From Brevundimonas sp. UBA6550 (GTDB lineage Bacteria; Pseudomonadota; Alphaproteobacteria; Caulobacterales; Caulobacteraceae), in NCBI RefSeq assembly GCF_002434505.1, contig NZ_DJKE01000012.1:570558-634557 (forward strand): a stretch of 64,000 nucleotides of DNA. Direction: 5' to 3'. Position numbers and translations under genes: made by a program. Positions within the stretch are counted from its first letter, which is position 1; each line of letters opens with the position of its first letter. Shown piece after piece: positions 36,926 through 45,791 of this stretch. The notes below the pieces were generated by a model. It saw only the letters and a list, made by a program, of their open reading frames with translations, was not told where the DNA came from and searched no databases.

Positions 36926-39900
36926 TTAGAAGGTGTAGCGCAGGCTCAGCGTCACGCGGCGGTCGCTGCGGAAGTAGGAGCGCGGGGCCAACGGGCCGGC
37001 CTGATTGACGCCGTTGAGCGGGTAGGACGTCTGCTGCTCCGTGACGGTGACTTCGTCCAGCAGATTGGCGCCGTACAGACCGATCTTCCAGTTGTCGTTC
37101 AGGGTGTAGAAGATCGACCCGTCCAGCTGCCCCGTCGAGGCGTTGAAGATCGGCGAGAACGGATTGATGTCGTCGCGCGGCGTCAGGAGGAAGCCGTTGC
37201 GCCAGTTGTAGGCCAGACGCGCCGACAGACGATCCCGCTCGTAGAAGACCGAGAAGTTGTAGGTGTGGCGCGACAACTGCTGCAGCGGCAGCTCCAGCCC
37301 CACGTAGCGAGGCTCGGTCACGGCGTTGGGGAAGGTCGAAGGCTCGACGAAGGTATAGTTGGCCTCGATCCCCAGCCCGCTGAGCAGACCCGGCAGGAAG
37401 GTGTAGGTCTGCTGATAGCCGACCTCGAAGCCCTTGATCCAACCGGAGCCGATATTCACCTGCTGGTTGACCAGAACATCGGTCGTGACGCCCTGAGCGT
37501 TGCTGAACTGCTGAACATTCGAGCCGCTGGCCAGGATGTCCGTCAGATCCTTGTAGAAGGCGTTGAAGGTCAGCGAGCTGCCAGGCTTGAAGTACCACTC
37601 CACGCCCAGATCATAATTCCAGGCGCGAACCCCCGTCAGCTGCGAACCGCCGGTGAATGTGGTCAGCAAGGGCGCCGTATTGACGTCGCCGCCATTCGCG
37701 CGAATCTGGTTCATGTCGGTATAGAACAGCGTCGCCGAGAAGGCTGTTACACCGAAGTCCGGGCGTGTCATGGCGCGCGACACTGCGCCCCGGAAGACCC
37801 ATTCCTTGTACTTCAGGTTCAGGTTCAGGCTAGGCAGCCAATCATCGTAGCTGTTGCTGCGCTCGACTTCCTGGTTGCTGCCGTCGCTGAAGGCGATCAG
37901 CTCGTTCAGGCGCGTATCGGACAGCAGGCAGTATCCCGGCGCCGACTGACCCGGCTGGATCAGGCTGCAGCGATAGCGAGCGATGGCCGCTGCGTTGTTC
38001 TGCGTCACTGGAATGTTCTGGCCGGGGAAGCGCGGATCGTTCTGGTTGGCGTCGCCAAAGTTCAGCCCCACGTTGGGGCTGGCCACGAAGCCGATCGTCT
38101 GGAACTCGGTTTTGGCGTAGCGCAGGCCGAGATTGCCGGTCAGGGCCGTGTCGGGCCCGAAGATGTCGTCGCGACCGAAATCGAATCTGACGTAGGCCGA
38201 GGTGGTCTGCTCGTTCGAGTTGTTGATCTCGCCCGGCAGGAAGCGCGTGCCGGCGATAGCGCCCGGGCGCTTGTCCAGCGGCACCCATGTCGCACCCGAG
38301 CTGCGGACGCCTTCCAGAGCGGTCTGCAACGTGCCGTCGCGATAGGCCGAGGCCAGGCCGACGGTCGGATAATAGGCGTTGATCGGCGACGGGTTATGGC
38401 CGCGCTGGAAGTTGGGGAAGTCGAACTGTTCGACAGCCAGCGGGCCCGTCGTCTGGAAGGGCGAAATGCCGCCGGCCCAGCTTTCCGAAATCGCGCCCCA
38501 GTTATAGGCGCTGTATCGGCGCGTCTGCTCGCGATCCGAATAGCGCGCCCCCATGCGGATGGCGCGCAGGAACGAGTTGTCGAAGTCGTATTTCAGGTCG
38601 GCCTTGAACGCCTTCTGCTCGCCCTCGGACTGTTCGACGTGATCCATGGCGGCGCGATAGTAGAAGTTGGCCGGATCGTTGGTCAGGGCCGAGGGCTGGC
38701 CCGAGGCGTCGACGAACTGGATGTCCGGCACGCCGTGACGACCTTCGCCGATCAGGGTGTAGACCGGCGTGATCGCGCCATACAGGCTCATGTCCACGTC
38801 GTCGGCCGAGGCCTTGCTATACTGGGCGTCCAGCCAGATCGACAGGCGGTCGGTCGGGTGGAACTCCGCCGCCAGCGAGAAGTCTTCCGTCAGGGTCTGC
38901 AGATCGCGCTCGCGCTTGGGCGCCACCTGCAGGTTCGGGGCGTTGTTGACCAGAAGCCCGCTGGTGAAGACGCCGTTGGAGCCATAGGTGAACGGATTGC
39001 CGGCGGTCGGCGTCGGATCGCCGCCGCTGCCCAGATCCACCTCGATCACCCGCTCGGTCCAGCCCGAGCGAGAGTCGGCGCGGATGTATTCGCCGGTCAG
39101 CTTGGCGCGGCCGTCGTTGGATTCCCATTGCAGCGAGCCGTCCAGGGTCGAGCGCGAGCGGTCGAACTGCTGGGTCCGCACGGCGCCGCCGCGCGGGACA
39201 TAGCGGCGATCCTCGCCGTTCGACAGGTCGGGGCGGTAGACGAAGTCGGTCAGGTGGGTGCCGTAGGCCTCGGAATAGAGGTCGGATTCGCCGTAGCTCA
39301 GCAGGGCGCCGAACGCGCCGTGCTGGGTGTCCCAGACGTTGCTGACCAGGGCCGAATAGCCCAGGCCGGCCTTCTCGCGCAGATCGCCGTAGGAACCCTC
39401 GGCCGAGGCGGCGAAGACAAGTTTGCGGCTGTCGAAGGGCTTGCGGGTGCGCAGATCGACCACGCCGGCGATGCCGCCTTCGATGCGGTCGGCCGTGGCG
39501 TTCTTGAACACCTGAACGCTGGACAGCAGTTCGGGCGAGACGTCGTTGAAGCCAAGCGCGCGGCCGGTGTTGACGCTGAAGGCGTCGCGGCCGTTGAACT
39601 CGGAGCGGACATAGGACAGGCCGCGAATGATGACGTTGGAGCCTTCGACCGAGAAGTGGTCGGGGTCGGTCGGCCCCTGGAAGCGGTTGATGTTCACGCC
39701 CGGGATGCGTTGCAGCACCTCGTTGACGGACTTGTCCGGCAGGGCGCCGATGTCGTCGGCGGTCACGGCGTCCACGAAGGTGTCGGAATCGCGCTTGATC
39801 GCCTGCGACGAGGCGATGCGCGCGCGGATGCCGGTGACGACGATGTCGTCGACCTGGGTCGCGTCGTCCGTGGCGGGCGCCGTGGTCTGCGGGGCCGGCG

Positions 39901-40021
39901 CGGACTGAGCATGAGCGGCGGTCGCGCCGACGACGGCGACCGTCAAGGCCAGGGCGGATACGGAACGGCGCAGACCGCGCGCGGCAGGCGCACGTCCGGA
40001 ATCGAAGAACTCTGACTTCAT
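36926..40021 (-). CDS. TonB-dependent receptor (TonB-Xanth-Caul type)
   Basis: A 1031-residue receptor with signal peptide (SVSALALTVAVVGATAAHAQ), TonB box (QVDDIVVTGIRARIASSQ), plug (ALPDKSVNEVLQRIPGVNIN, RIEGGIAGVVDLRTRKPF) and a large barrel ending RRVTLSLRYTF. The size and the plug wording fit TIGR01782, the group that imports oligosaccharides in Xanthomonas and Caulobacter. Ribosome site GGGGGAAA precedes ATG 40021. A LacI-type operator (40111-40124) upstream ties it to the GH9/GH3 regulon, so it probably imports beta-glucan fragments. Confidence 0.93.
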   Translation of the reverse strand: MKSEFFDSGRAPAARGLRRSVSALALTVAVVGATAAHAQSAPAPQTTAPATDDATQVDDIVVTGIRARIASSQAIKRDSDTFVDAVTADDIGALPDKSVNEVLQRIPGVNINRFQGPTDPDHFSVEGSNVIIRGLSYVRSEFNGRDAFSVNTGRALGFNDVSPELLSSVQVFKNATADRIEGGIAGVVDLRTRKPFDSRKLVFAASAEGSYGDLREKAGLGYSALVSNVWDTQHGAFGALLSYGESDLYSEAYGTHLTDFVYRPDLSNGEDRRYVPRGGAVRTQQFDRSRSTLDGSLQWESNDGRAKLTGEYIRADSRSGWTERVIEVDLGSGGDPTPTAGNPFTYGSNGVFTSGLLVNNAPNLQVAPKRERDLQTLTEDFSLAAEFHPTDRLSIWLDAQYSKASADDVDMSLYGAITPVYTLIGEGRHGVPDIQFVDASGQPSALTNDPANFYYRAAMDHVEQSEGEQKAFKADLKYDFDNSFLRAIRMGARYSDREQTRRYSAYNWGAISESWAGGISPFQTTGPLAVEQFDFPNFQRGHNPSPINAYYPTVGLASAYRDGTLQTALEGVRSSGATWVPLDKRPGAIAGTRFLPGEINNSNEQTTSAYVRFDFGRDDIFGPDTALTGNLGLRYAKTEFQTIGFVASPNVGLNFGDANQNDPRFPGQNIPVTQNNAAAIARYRCSLIQPGQSAPGYCLLSDTRLNELIAFSDGSNQEVERSNSYDDWLPSLNLNLKYKEWVFRGAVSRAMTRPDFGVTAFSATLFYTDMNQIRANGGDVNTAPLLTTFTGGSQLTGVRAWNYDLGVEWYFKPGSSLTFNAFYKDLTDILASGSNVQQFSNAQGVTTDVLVNQQVNIGSGWIKGFEVGYQQTYTFLPGLLSGLGIEANYTFVEPSTFPNAVTEPRYVGLELPLQQLSRHTYNFSVFYERDRLSARLAYNWRNGFLLTPRDDINPFSPIFNASTGQLDGSIFYTLNDNWKIGLYGANLLDEVTVTEQQTSYPLNGVNQAGPLAPRSYFRSDRRVTLSLRYTF

Positions 40022-40110
40022 CTTGGTTTCCCCCGAGGTCCGACGGTGCTGCCCGTCGCAAGAATGTCGGCGGCCTTATCGACCGTCCGCAAAGCGTATG
40101 GACTACCGAT

Positions 40111-40124
40111 TGACAGCGATGTCA
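40111..40124. promoter_or_regulatory. LacI-type operator upstream of TBDR
   Basis: TGACAGCGATGTCA matches the GH3 operator at 13 of 14 bases and lies about 90 bases before the TBDR start. Confidence 0.65.
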
Positions 40125-40195
40125 ACGCTTCGCGACAGTCTTGCTCGCGTTTTTCTTCTGCGTGGCGGAACAGTTGTGTGTTGTCCGCGCGCCTG

Positions 40196-41704
40196 TCAGG
40201 CGCGACGGTTCATCGTCGCCGCGAGGGCATCCGCGTGGGACGGCAGGGCGTCGGCGGTGCGCCAGATGCTGTCGCGGATCGCCGCCAGCCGCGCCCGGTT
40301 TTCATCGCGGCCGAGGACGTCCGAGATCGGGTGACGCCCGCGCGGCGCCAACCCCTGGCCCACCGCCACGGCCAGCCAACTGGATTCGGAGAAGATGTCG
40401 TGATCGCGCCGGACGATCCGGCCCGTCTGCTCGAACAGGGCGATCTTGTCGGCCAGTCGGTCAGGGATCGGCATGGCGCGGACCTGTTCCCAGAACGGCC
40501 CGTCGCGCTGCGTGACCTTGTAGTGCAGGATCAGGAAGTCGCGGACGGTGACGAATTCCTCTTCCATCAGGGCGTTGAACTCGCGCCGCAGGCCCTCGTC
40601 GGTCGTCTGCGACGGGAACAGGGCGATCAGCTTGGTGATGGCGCTCTGGATCAGATGGATGCTGGTCGATTCCAGCGGCTCCAGAAAGCCGCTGGACAGG
40701 CCGACCGCCACGCAGTTTCGCTTCCAGCATTCGCGGCGGCGCCCGGTGGCGAACCGCAGGCGACGCGGCTGGGCCAGCGCCGGCCCCTCCAGCCGCGCCA
40801 TCAGAGCGTCCTCCGCATCCTGATGCGACAGATGGCTGGACGAATAGACATAGCCGTTGCCGACGCGGTGCTGCAGCGGGATGCGCCACTGCCATCCCGC
40901 CTCGCGCGCGGTGGAGCGGGTGTAGGGCGACAGCGGCTCGACCCGCTCGCACGGCACGGCGACCGCGCTGTCGCACGGCAGCCAGGCCGACCAGTCGTCG
41001 TAGCCGGCCTTCAAGGTCTTTTCGATCAGCAGGCCGATAAAGCCGGTGCAGTCGATGAAGAAGTCGCCCGCCGCCACGCGACCGTCCTCCAGCACCAAGC
41101 CCGAGACGTCTCCCGTCTGTGTTTGCTGGACCTCGACGACCCGCCCCTCGCACCGCACGACGCCCCGCGCCTCGGCGTAGCGACGCAGGAAGCCCGCATA
41201 GAGGGCGGCGTCGAAATGATAGGCGTAGCCCAGGCTGGACAGGGGCGACTGCGGCCCGCCCTGCGGATGGACGAACCGCCCCCGCCGCGCGGCCTGCCAG
41301 GCCATGGAATAGGTTTCCAGCGGATCGGCCTGACCCTCGGCGCAGGCCTTCAGCCAGAAGTGATGAAAGGCGACGCCCTCCATGTCGACGCCGAACGCGC
41401 CGAACGGATGGAAGTAGCGCTGGCCCTCGCGACGCCAGCCGTCGAACTCGATCCCCAGCTTGAAGGTGGCCTTGGTCTCGCGCAGGAAATCCGCCTCGTC
41501 GATGCCGAGCCGGGCGTTGAACTTCAGAATCTCGGGGATCGTCGCCTCGCCCACGCCGATGATGCCGATGGCCTCGGATTCGACCAGCGTCACCGACTTG
41601 CCGGCGCCTTCGAACACATGCGCCAGCGCCGCCGCCGCCATCCACCCGGCGGTCCCCCCGCCGACAATGACGATGCGATTGATGGCCTGCGACGACTGAG
41701 GCAA
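40196..41704 (-). CDS. Flavin-dependent tryptophan halogenase-like protein (second copy)
   Basis: A 502-residue protein from a TTG start at 41704 (MPQSSQAINRIVIVGGGTAG), chosen because GGGAAG lies six bases upstream and no in-frame ATG occurs near the conserved N-terminus. Motifs: GGGTAGW, ETKATFKLGIEFDGW with the catalytic Lys, GWQWRIPLQHRVGNG, and SSGFLEPLESTSIHLIQ. As in the copy at 33938, the chloride-site segment reads ESTS. It lies about 350 bases after the TBDR gene at 42056 on the same strand, so a receptor-halogenase transcription unit is likely. Substrate unknown. Confidence 0.87.
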   Translation of the reverse strand: MPQSSQAINRIVIVGGGTAGWMAAAALAHVFEGAGKSVTLVESEAIGIIGVGEATIPEILKFNARLGIDEADFLRETKATFKLGIEFDGWRREGQRYFHPFGAFGVDMEGVAFHHFWLKACAEGQADPLETYSMAWQAARRGRFVHPQGGPQSPLSSLGYAYHFDAALYAGFLRRYAEARGVVRCEGRVVEVQQTQTGDVSGLVLEDGRVAAGDFFIDCTGFIGLLIEKTLKAGYDDWSAWLPCDSAVAVPCERVEPLSPYTRSTAREAGWQWRIPLQHRVGNGYVYSSSHLSHQDAEDALMARLEGPALAQPRRLRFATGRRRECWKRNCVAVGLSSGFLEPLESTSIHLIQSAITKLIALFPSQTTDEGLRREFNALMEEEFVTVRDFLILHYKVTQRDGPFWEQVRAMPIPDRLADKIALFEQTGRIVRRDHDIFSESSWLAVAVGQGLAPRGRHPISDVLGRDENRARLAAIRDSIWRTADALPSHADALAATMNRRA

Positions 41705-41981
41705 CGCGATCTTCCCTGGGCGATAGGTCGGGCAGCCGGCGCCCCGTTGGCCGGCTTCGTGCGACTGACGTTGAGCCGACGTCAGAGGACCCGATCCAGC
41801 GCCCCCAAGAACCGGCCTTACAACCTGTTTCAAATCCAGGCAAGCCGCCAGGAATATTATTTCCTTTCAATAGGTTGCACGAGACCTAGATCGACAGACA
41901 GCCTGCGACCGCTACAGCGGCTTGGTCACGGCGTGACCCTCGGCTTCCGACCTGGATCTCCCCCATCCGGTCAAGCGTATG

Positions 41982-42021
41982 TCGCCTGAGATCCAGAGCG
42001 CAGCGCTCTGATCTCAGGCGA
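41982..42021 (-). terminator. Long hairpin in the TBDR-halogenase gap (41705-42055)
   Basis: TCGCCTGAGATCCAGAGCGC at 41982-42001 pairs with 42003-42021 with a single bulged base. It lies 35 bases after the TBDR stop in a 350-base gap that otherwise shows no gene. No T-run follows; it may terminate partly or protect the receptor mRNA 3' end. Confidence 0.55.
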
Positions 42022-42055
42022 ACGCACTGCCAGCAATCCCGCCAACGGCGCGCGA

Positions 42056-44938
42056 TCAGTAGGAATAGGCGAGGCGGATCAGGAAGTTGCGGCCGGGCTC
42101 CATGTAGTCCTTCTGATAGGACGGGCTCTCGCCCTTGGTGGTGTAGTAGCGGTGCCCGTTCAGGATGTTCTGCACGTCGAAGTCCATCGTCAGGCCGGGT
42201 CGGAAGGTGTAGCGCGAATGGAAGTCCAGGCTCTTGTTGGGCTGGACCCATTTGTCGACCGCGTTGTCGCGCAGGTCTTCGATGTAGGCGCCCTGATACT
42301 GATAGGAGAGCCGCGCCTCGACGCCGTATTTCTGATATGTCAGCGAGGCGTTGTAGATCAGGTCCGGCGCCTGGATGAACGAGATCGAGCGACCCCGGCG
42401 GTAGTCCAGGCCGGTCTCGGCCTCGCTGACCTGACGGGTCAGGTTGGCCTCGACGCCGAAGCCGTCGAACGGCGCCGCCATCCCTTCGAACGACTTGATC
42501 AGGTTCAGCTCGACCCCGGTGATCCGGGCCGTCTCGCCGTTCTTTGGCTGGCTGATGGTGATGGAGCCTTCCTGGGTGTCGGCGTCCACCGCGCTGCCGT
42601 TGGTGAAGATGAAGTGGTCGATCTTCTTGTGGAAGACGCCGATGGAGACCAGGCTGGAACGGTCGGGATAGTATTCGGCCGACAGGTCGAGGTTCAGCGC
42701 TTCGGCCGGCTTCAGATCCGGGTTGCCCCGGCTGATGGAGACGATGTCGCCCAGGGTCTGGCCGGGGCGCGGGGCCGCACGCCCGACGCTGACGCCGCGC
42801 GAGATGTTGCTGAACTCGGGCCGCGAGAAGCTGGTCCAGATCGCGCCGCGATAGACGAAGTTTTCCGAAGGCCGATAGACCGCCGTCACGCTGGGCAGGA
42901 CGTTGGTGTAGTGGCTGTCGGTGTCGCCGAAGCCGGCCTGGCCGCCGTCGTCGATCCAGTTGGTGTTGGTGACTTCCGTGTGTTCGACGCGCACCCCGGC
43001 CACCACGTCCAGGGCGTTGAACTGGAAGTCGGCCAGCCCGTAACCGGCGTAGATGGTCTCTTGCCCGCGCTTGTCGGCCGAGTTCAGATCGGCATAGGAA
43101 TAGGTCACCGGATTGGCCCGCTGGGCGGCCTCGATGGCGGCCGTCACCCGGTCGCGGTTCAGGATTGCGCCATAGTAATAGCGGCCGTTCAGGACGTTGC
43201 GGACCTCACGGTCGATCAGGCCGGACTGGGCCAGGTTCCTGCCCGCCAGCGGGGTGTTGTCGAACGATCCGCCCCAGATCGGGGTCGAGTCGTAGCGGCG
43301 TTCCGAACGCAGGACCTTCACCCCCGCCTTCAGGTGTCGAACCCCGCCGTCCATGTCGTAGGCCGCGTCGAGCCGAAAGGCCGTGCGCGCGTCGGTCTGC
43401 TTGTCCTTGCTGCGGCCGCCGCCGTCATAGGGCAGCAGGGACGGATCGTTGGGAGCGTTCTGCGCGAAGGCCGGCAGTTGCGGCATGGGGAAGCGCGGAT
43501 CGTAGGATGACCACAGCAGGCCGGTCTGATTGAACGGCGCCGAACAGGCGTCGCAGTTGTAGCCCACCGAATAGTTGTCCGGCCCGCCCTTCTCGCCCGC
43601 GCTGTAGCTCAGATCGTAATCCAGGGTCAGGCGGTGCAGACGGCTCTGGCCGCCCACATTGATCGTGCCCAGGGTCGAGATCTGGTCCAGGGTCTGGAAG
43701 GTGCGGGCGAACTGGAAGGTTTCGGGCTTCCACACCCCGGACCGGCCGAACAGAGACCAGTAGGACGAACTGCTCTGGCGGTCGGCGTCGGTGATCAGGC
43801 CGTCGCCGTCGAAGTCTCTGATCTGGGCGGTGGTGTAGCCGTAGATGCGGCCCTTGGCGCCGAACCCGACCACGGCGTTGTCCGGCTGGATCAGGCTGAC
43901 GTCTTCGAGATCGACCTGCTGCAGGCGCTTGGTCCTGCGGCTGCGGAAGTCGGTGTAGTCGTTCGTGCCCGTCCGCTCCAGCCGGCTGTACTGGCCGCGC
44001 AGATAGAAGTCGTTGTCGACGCCGCGATAGTCGAGCGAGAAGTTGCCGCCGAAACGCTCCTGTTCGATGCGACGGTAGTCCAGGTCGATCCCTGGCAAAT
44101 ACAGGGAGCGTTCGTCGATCGGCTCCTGGCTGTCCTTGCGCCAGCGATAGGGCTCCCATTCGCCGTCGTTCTCTGATTCTTCGTTCAGGCCGTTGCTCTT
44201 GCCGTAGTTGAACGAGACGAAGGCGCCGAAGCGGCTGTCTGCGGCCAGACGGCTGGCGAAGTCGAGCTGGATCTGACCGGCGCCGTCCTTCTCGTCCTGC
44301 GCCCGGGCCCGGTCGTTGACGCCGTAACTGAGAAAGGCGCGCGCGACCGGCTTGGAGAAGTCGAAGGCCGTCGGCGTCTGGAAGTTGACCGACCCGCCGA
44401 TGGCGTCGCCGTCCATGTCCGGCGTCAGGGTCTTGGAAACGGTGATGCTCTTCAGGCCGTTGGGCGGCAGAACCGTCATCGACATCTTGCGGCTGTCGGG
44501 ATCGGTCAGGGCGACGCGGACGCCGTTGATCGAATAGGCGTTGAAGGTGCCGGCCAGACCCCGGACCGAGACATATTCGCCCTCGCCCGTCTCCTGGTTG
44601 ACGACGACGTTGACGCCCGGCGCGCGCGCCAGGGCGTCGGCGACGTTGGCGTCCGGCAACTTGCCCAGGTCGTCGGAGGAGATGACGCTGGACACGACGC
44701 CCGACCGGCGTTGCGCCTCGATGGCGTTGGCGGTGCTGAGCCGCTGGCCGGTGACGACGACCTCGTCCACCTCGGCCGGAGCGGCGACTTGAGGCTGGGC
44801 GGTCTGGGCGTGGGCGGACGATGCGACAAGGCCGGCGGCCCCCGCCAGAAGCGCCGCGCGCCGACTGGCGCCGGCGACGGTTTGACGATGAACGGCCCGC
44901 GCGTGGGCGAAGACGTGATGGGACATGTCGGTTTCCAT
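42056..44938 (-). CDS. TonB-dependent receptor with EF-hand-like loop
   Basis: A 960-residue TIGR01782-type receptor: signal region (RAALLAGAAGLVASSAHAQ), TonB box (EVDEVVVTGQRLSTANAI), plug (KLPDANVADALARAPGVNVV, MDGDAIGGSVNFQTPTAF) and barrel ending RNFLIRLAYSY. ATG 44938 has AGGA five bases upstream. Residues 375-386 read DFDGDGLITDAD, a full EF-hand calcium loop, in an extracellular-loop region. It lies between the phospholipase/HD operon and a halogenase gene; substrate unknown. Confidence 0.92.
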   Translation of the reverse strand: METDMSHHVFAHARAVHRQTVAGASRRAALLAGAAGLVASSAHAQTAQPQVAAPAEVDEVVVTGQRLSTANAIEAQRRSGVVSSVISSDDLGKLPDANVADALARAPGVNVVVNQETGEGEYVSVRGLAGTFNAYSINGVRVALTDPDSRKMSMTVLPPNGLKSITVSKTLTPDMDGDAIGGSVNFQTPTAFDFSKPVARAFLSYGVNDRARAQDEKDGAGQIQLDFASRLAADSRFGAFVSFNYGKSNGLNEESENDGEWEPYRWRKDSQEPIDERSLYLPGIDLDYRRIEQERFGGNFSLDYRGVDNDFYLRGQYSRLERTGTNDYTDFRSRRTKRLQQVDLEDVSLIQPDNAVVGFGAKGRIYGYTTAQIRDFDGDGLITDADRQSSSSYWSLFGRSGVWKPETFQFARTFQTLDQISTLGTINVGGQSRLHRLTLDYDLSYSAGEKGGPDNYSVGYNCDACSAPFNQTGLLWSSYDPRFPMPQLPAFAQNAPNDPSLLPYDGGGRSKDKQTDARTAFRLDAAYDMDGGVRHLKAGVKVLRSERRYDSTPIWGGSFDNTPLAGRNLAQSGLIDREVRNVLNGRYYYGAILNRDRVTAAIEAAQRANPVTYSYADLNSADKRGQETIYAGYGLADFQFNALDVVAGVRVEHTEVTNTNWIDDGGQAGFGDTDSHYTNVLPSVTAVYRPSENFVYRGAIWTSFSRPEFSNISRGVSVGRAAPRPGQTLGDIVSISRGNPDLKPAEALNLDLSAEYYPDRSSLVSIGVFHKKIDHFIFTNGSAVDADTQEGSITISQPKNGETARITGVELNLIKSFEGMAAPFDGFGVEANLTRQVSEAETGLDYRRGRSISFIQAPDLIYNASLTYQKYGVEARLSYQYQGAYIEDLRDNAVDKWVQPNKSLDFHSRYTFRPGLTMDFDVQNILNGHRYYTTKGESPSYQKDYMEPGRNFLIRLAYSY

Positions 44939-45101
44939 TGATCCTGATGTGAGTTCGGATCGGCCGCATGGGTCCGCGCCGGGCGGCCGGCCGCGATCAG
45001 CGACGCGCATGCGCGCCCTGGCGGCTTCGATCCCCCGGCCGACCCGGCCGAAACTGTTGAATTCTGACGGCCTCGTCGCGGACGACGGGCGATACGCTGT
45101 G

Positions 45102-45119
45102 GCTCCGGCTAGCCGGAGC
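45102..45119 (-). terminator. Palindrome downstream of the HD-domain gene
   Basis: GCTCCGGCTAGCCGGAGC is an 18-base perfect palindrome 22 bases after the HD gene stop and about 160 bases before the TBDR start. It could be a terminator stem (loop of a few bases) or an operator. Confidence 0.4.
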
Positions 45120-45140
45120 GGTGACGACTTGAACCTCTAC

Positions 45141-45749
45141 TCATTCAACGACCCCCTGTGTTGAAATGAAAAACCAGGCATCCGCTCTGCGCGCGATCAG
45201 GTCGCAGAGAAGCTCGCGATAGGTCGCAAAATCGGCGACCTCGACGCCCTGGGCCTTGCCCATTTCGTCGTAGGCCCGCAGCCGAAGCGCAGCCTTGGCT
45301 TGCGGCAGGGCCATGAAGGCGTCGATCTCGGCCGCGTCCATCGGTCCGCCCTGCAGGGCCAGGCTTTGCAGCGAGGCGGCGCTGAGCCGGTCCACATAGC
45401 CCGGCGCGGTCGCCGCCAGACAGCGTTTGGCCGCCACATGCAATCGGACCGGCTCGGTCACCTCGGGCCCGAAGGCGCGCGACAGATAGCCGGCGCTGAT
45501 GTGTTCGTGGCGGGTGTCGATCCCACGGTCGGCGGCGTCCTCGCCCGCCTTTTGCATCATGTGGCCGACATCGTGCAGCAAGGCCGCCGCCACCAGGGCG
45601 GGCGGCGCGCCGTCGACCTTGGCGTGGTGCGCCGTCTGCAACGCATGTTCCAGCTGGCTGACGTCCTCGCCGTAATGAAGACCGCCCAGCCGCGCGAACA
45701 GGTCCGACAGTTCGGCCACGAAGGCGTCTGCATCCACGGGAGAAGTCAT
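45141..45749 (-). CDS. PhnZ-like HD-domain protein (phosphonate-operon HD family)
   Basis: A 202-residue protein of the HD family associated with phosphonate degradation operons (TIGR03276, which includes the di-iron oxygenase PhnZ). HYGEDVSQLEHALQTA at 25-40, AAALLHDVGH, RHEHISAGYL and VRLHVAAKRCL supply the His/Asp iron ligands and the substrate Lys. PhnZ cleaves the C-P bond of 1-hydroxy-2-aminoethylphosphonate made by PhnY. No PhnY-like dioxygenase is in the window, so the true substrate is uncertain. Placed 42 bases after the phospholipase gene, probably in one operon. Confidence 0.78.
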   Translation of the reverse strand: MTSPVDADAFVAELSDLFARLGGLHYGEDVSQLEHALQTAHHAKVDGAPPALVAAALLHDVGHMMQKAGEDAADRGIDTRHEHISAGYLSRAFGPEVTEPVRLHVAAKRCLAATAPGYVDRLSAASLQSLALQGGPMDAAEIDAFMALPQAKAALRLRAYDEMGKAQGVEVADFATYRELLCDLIARRADAWFFISTQGVVE

Positions 45750-45791
45750 CGATAATCCGTCTTCAGGGGGGGGGCGAAGGCGCGCGGGCGA

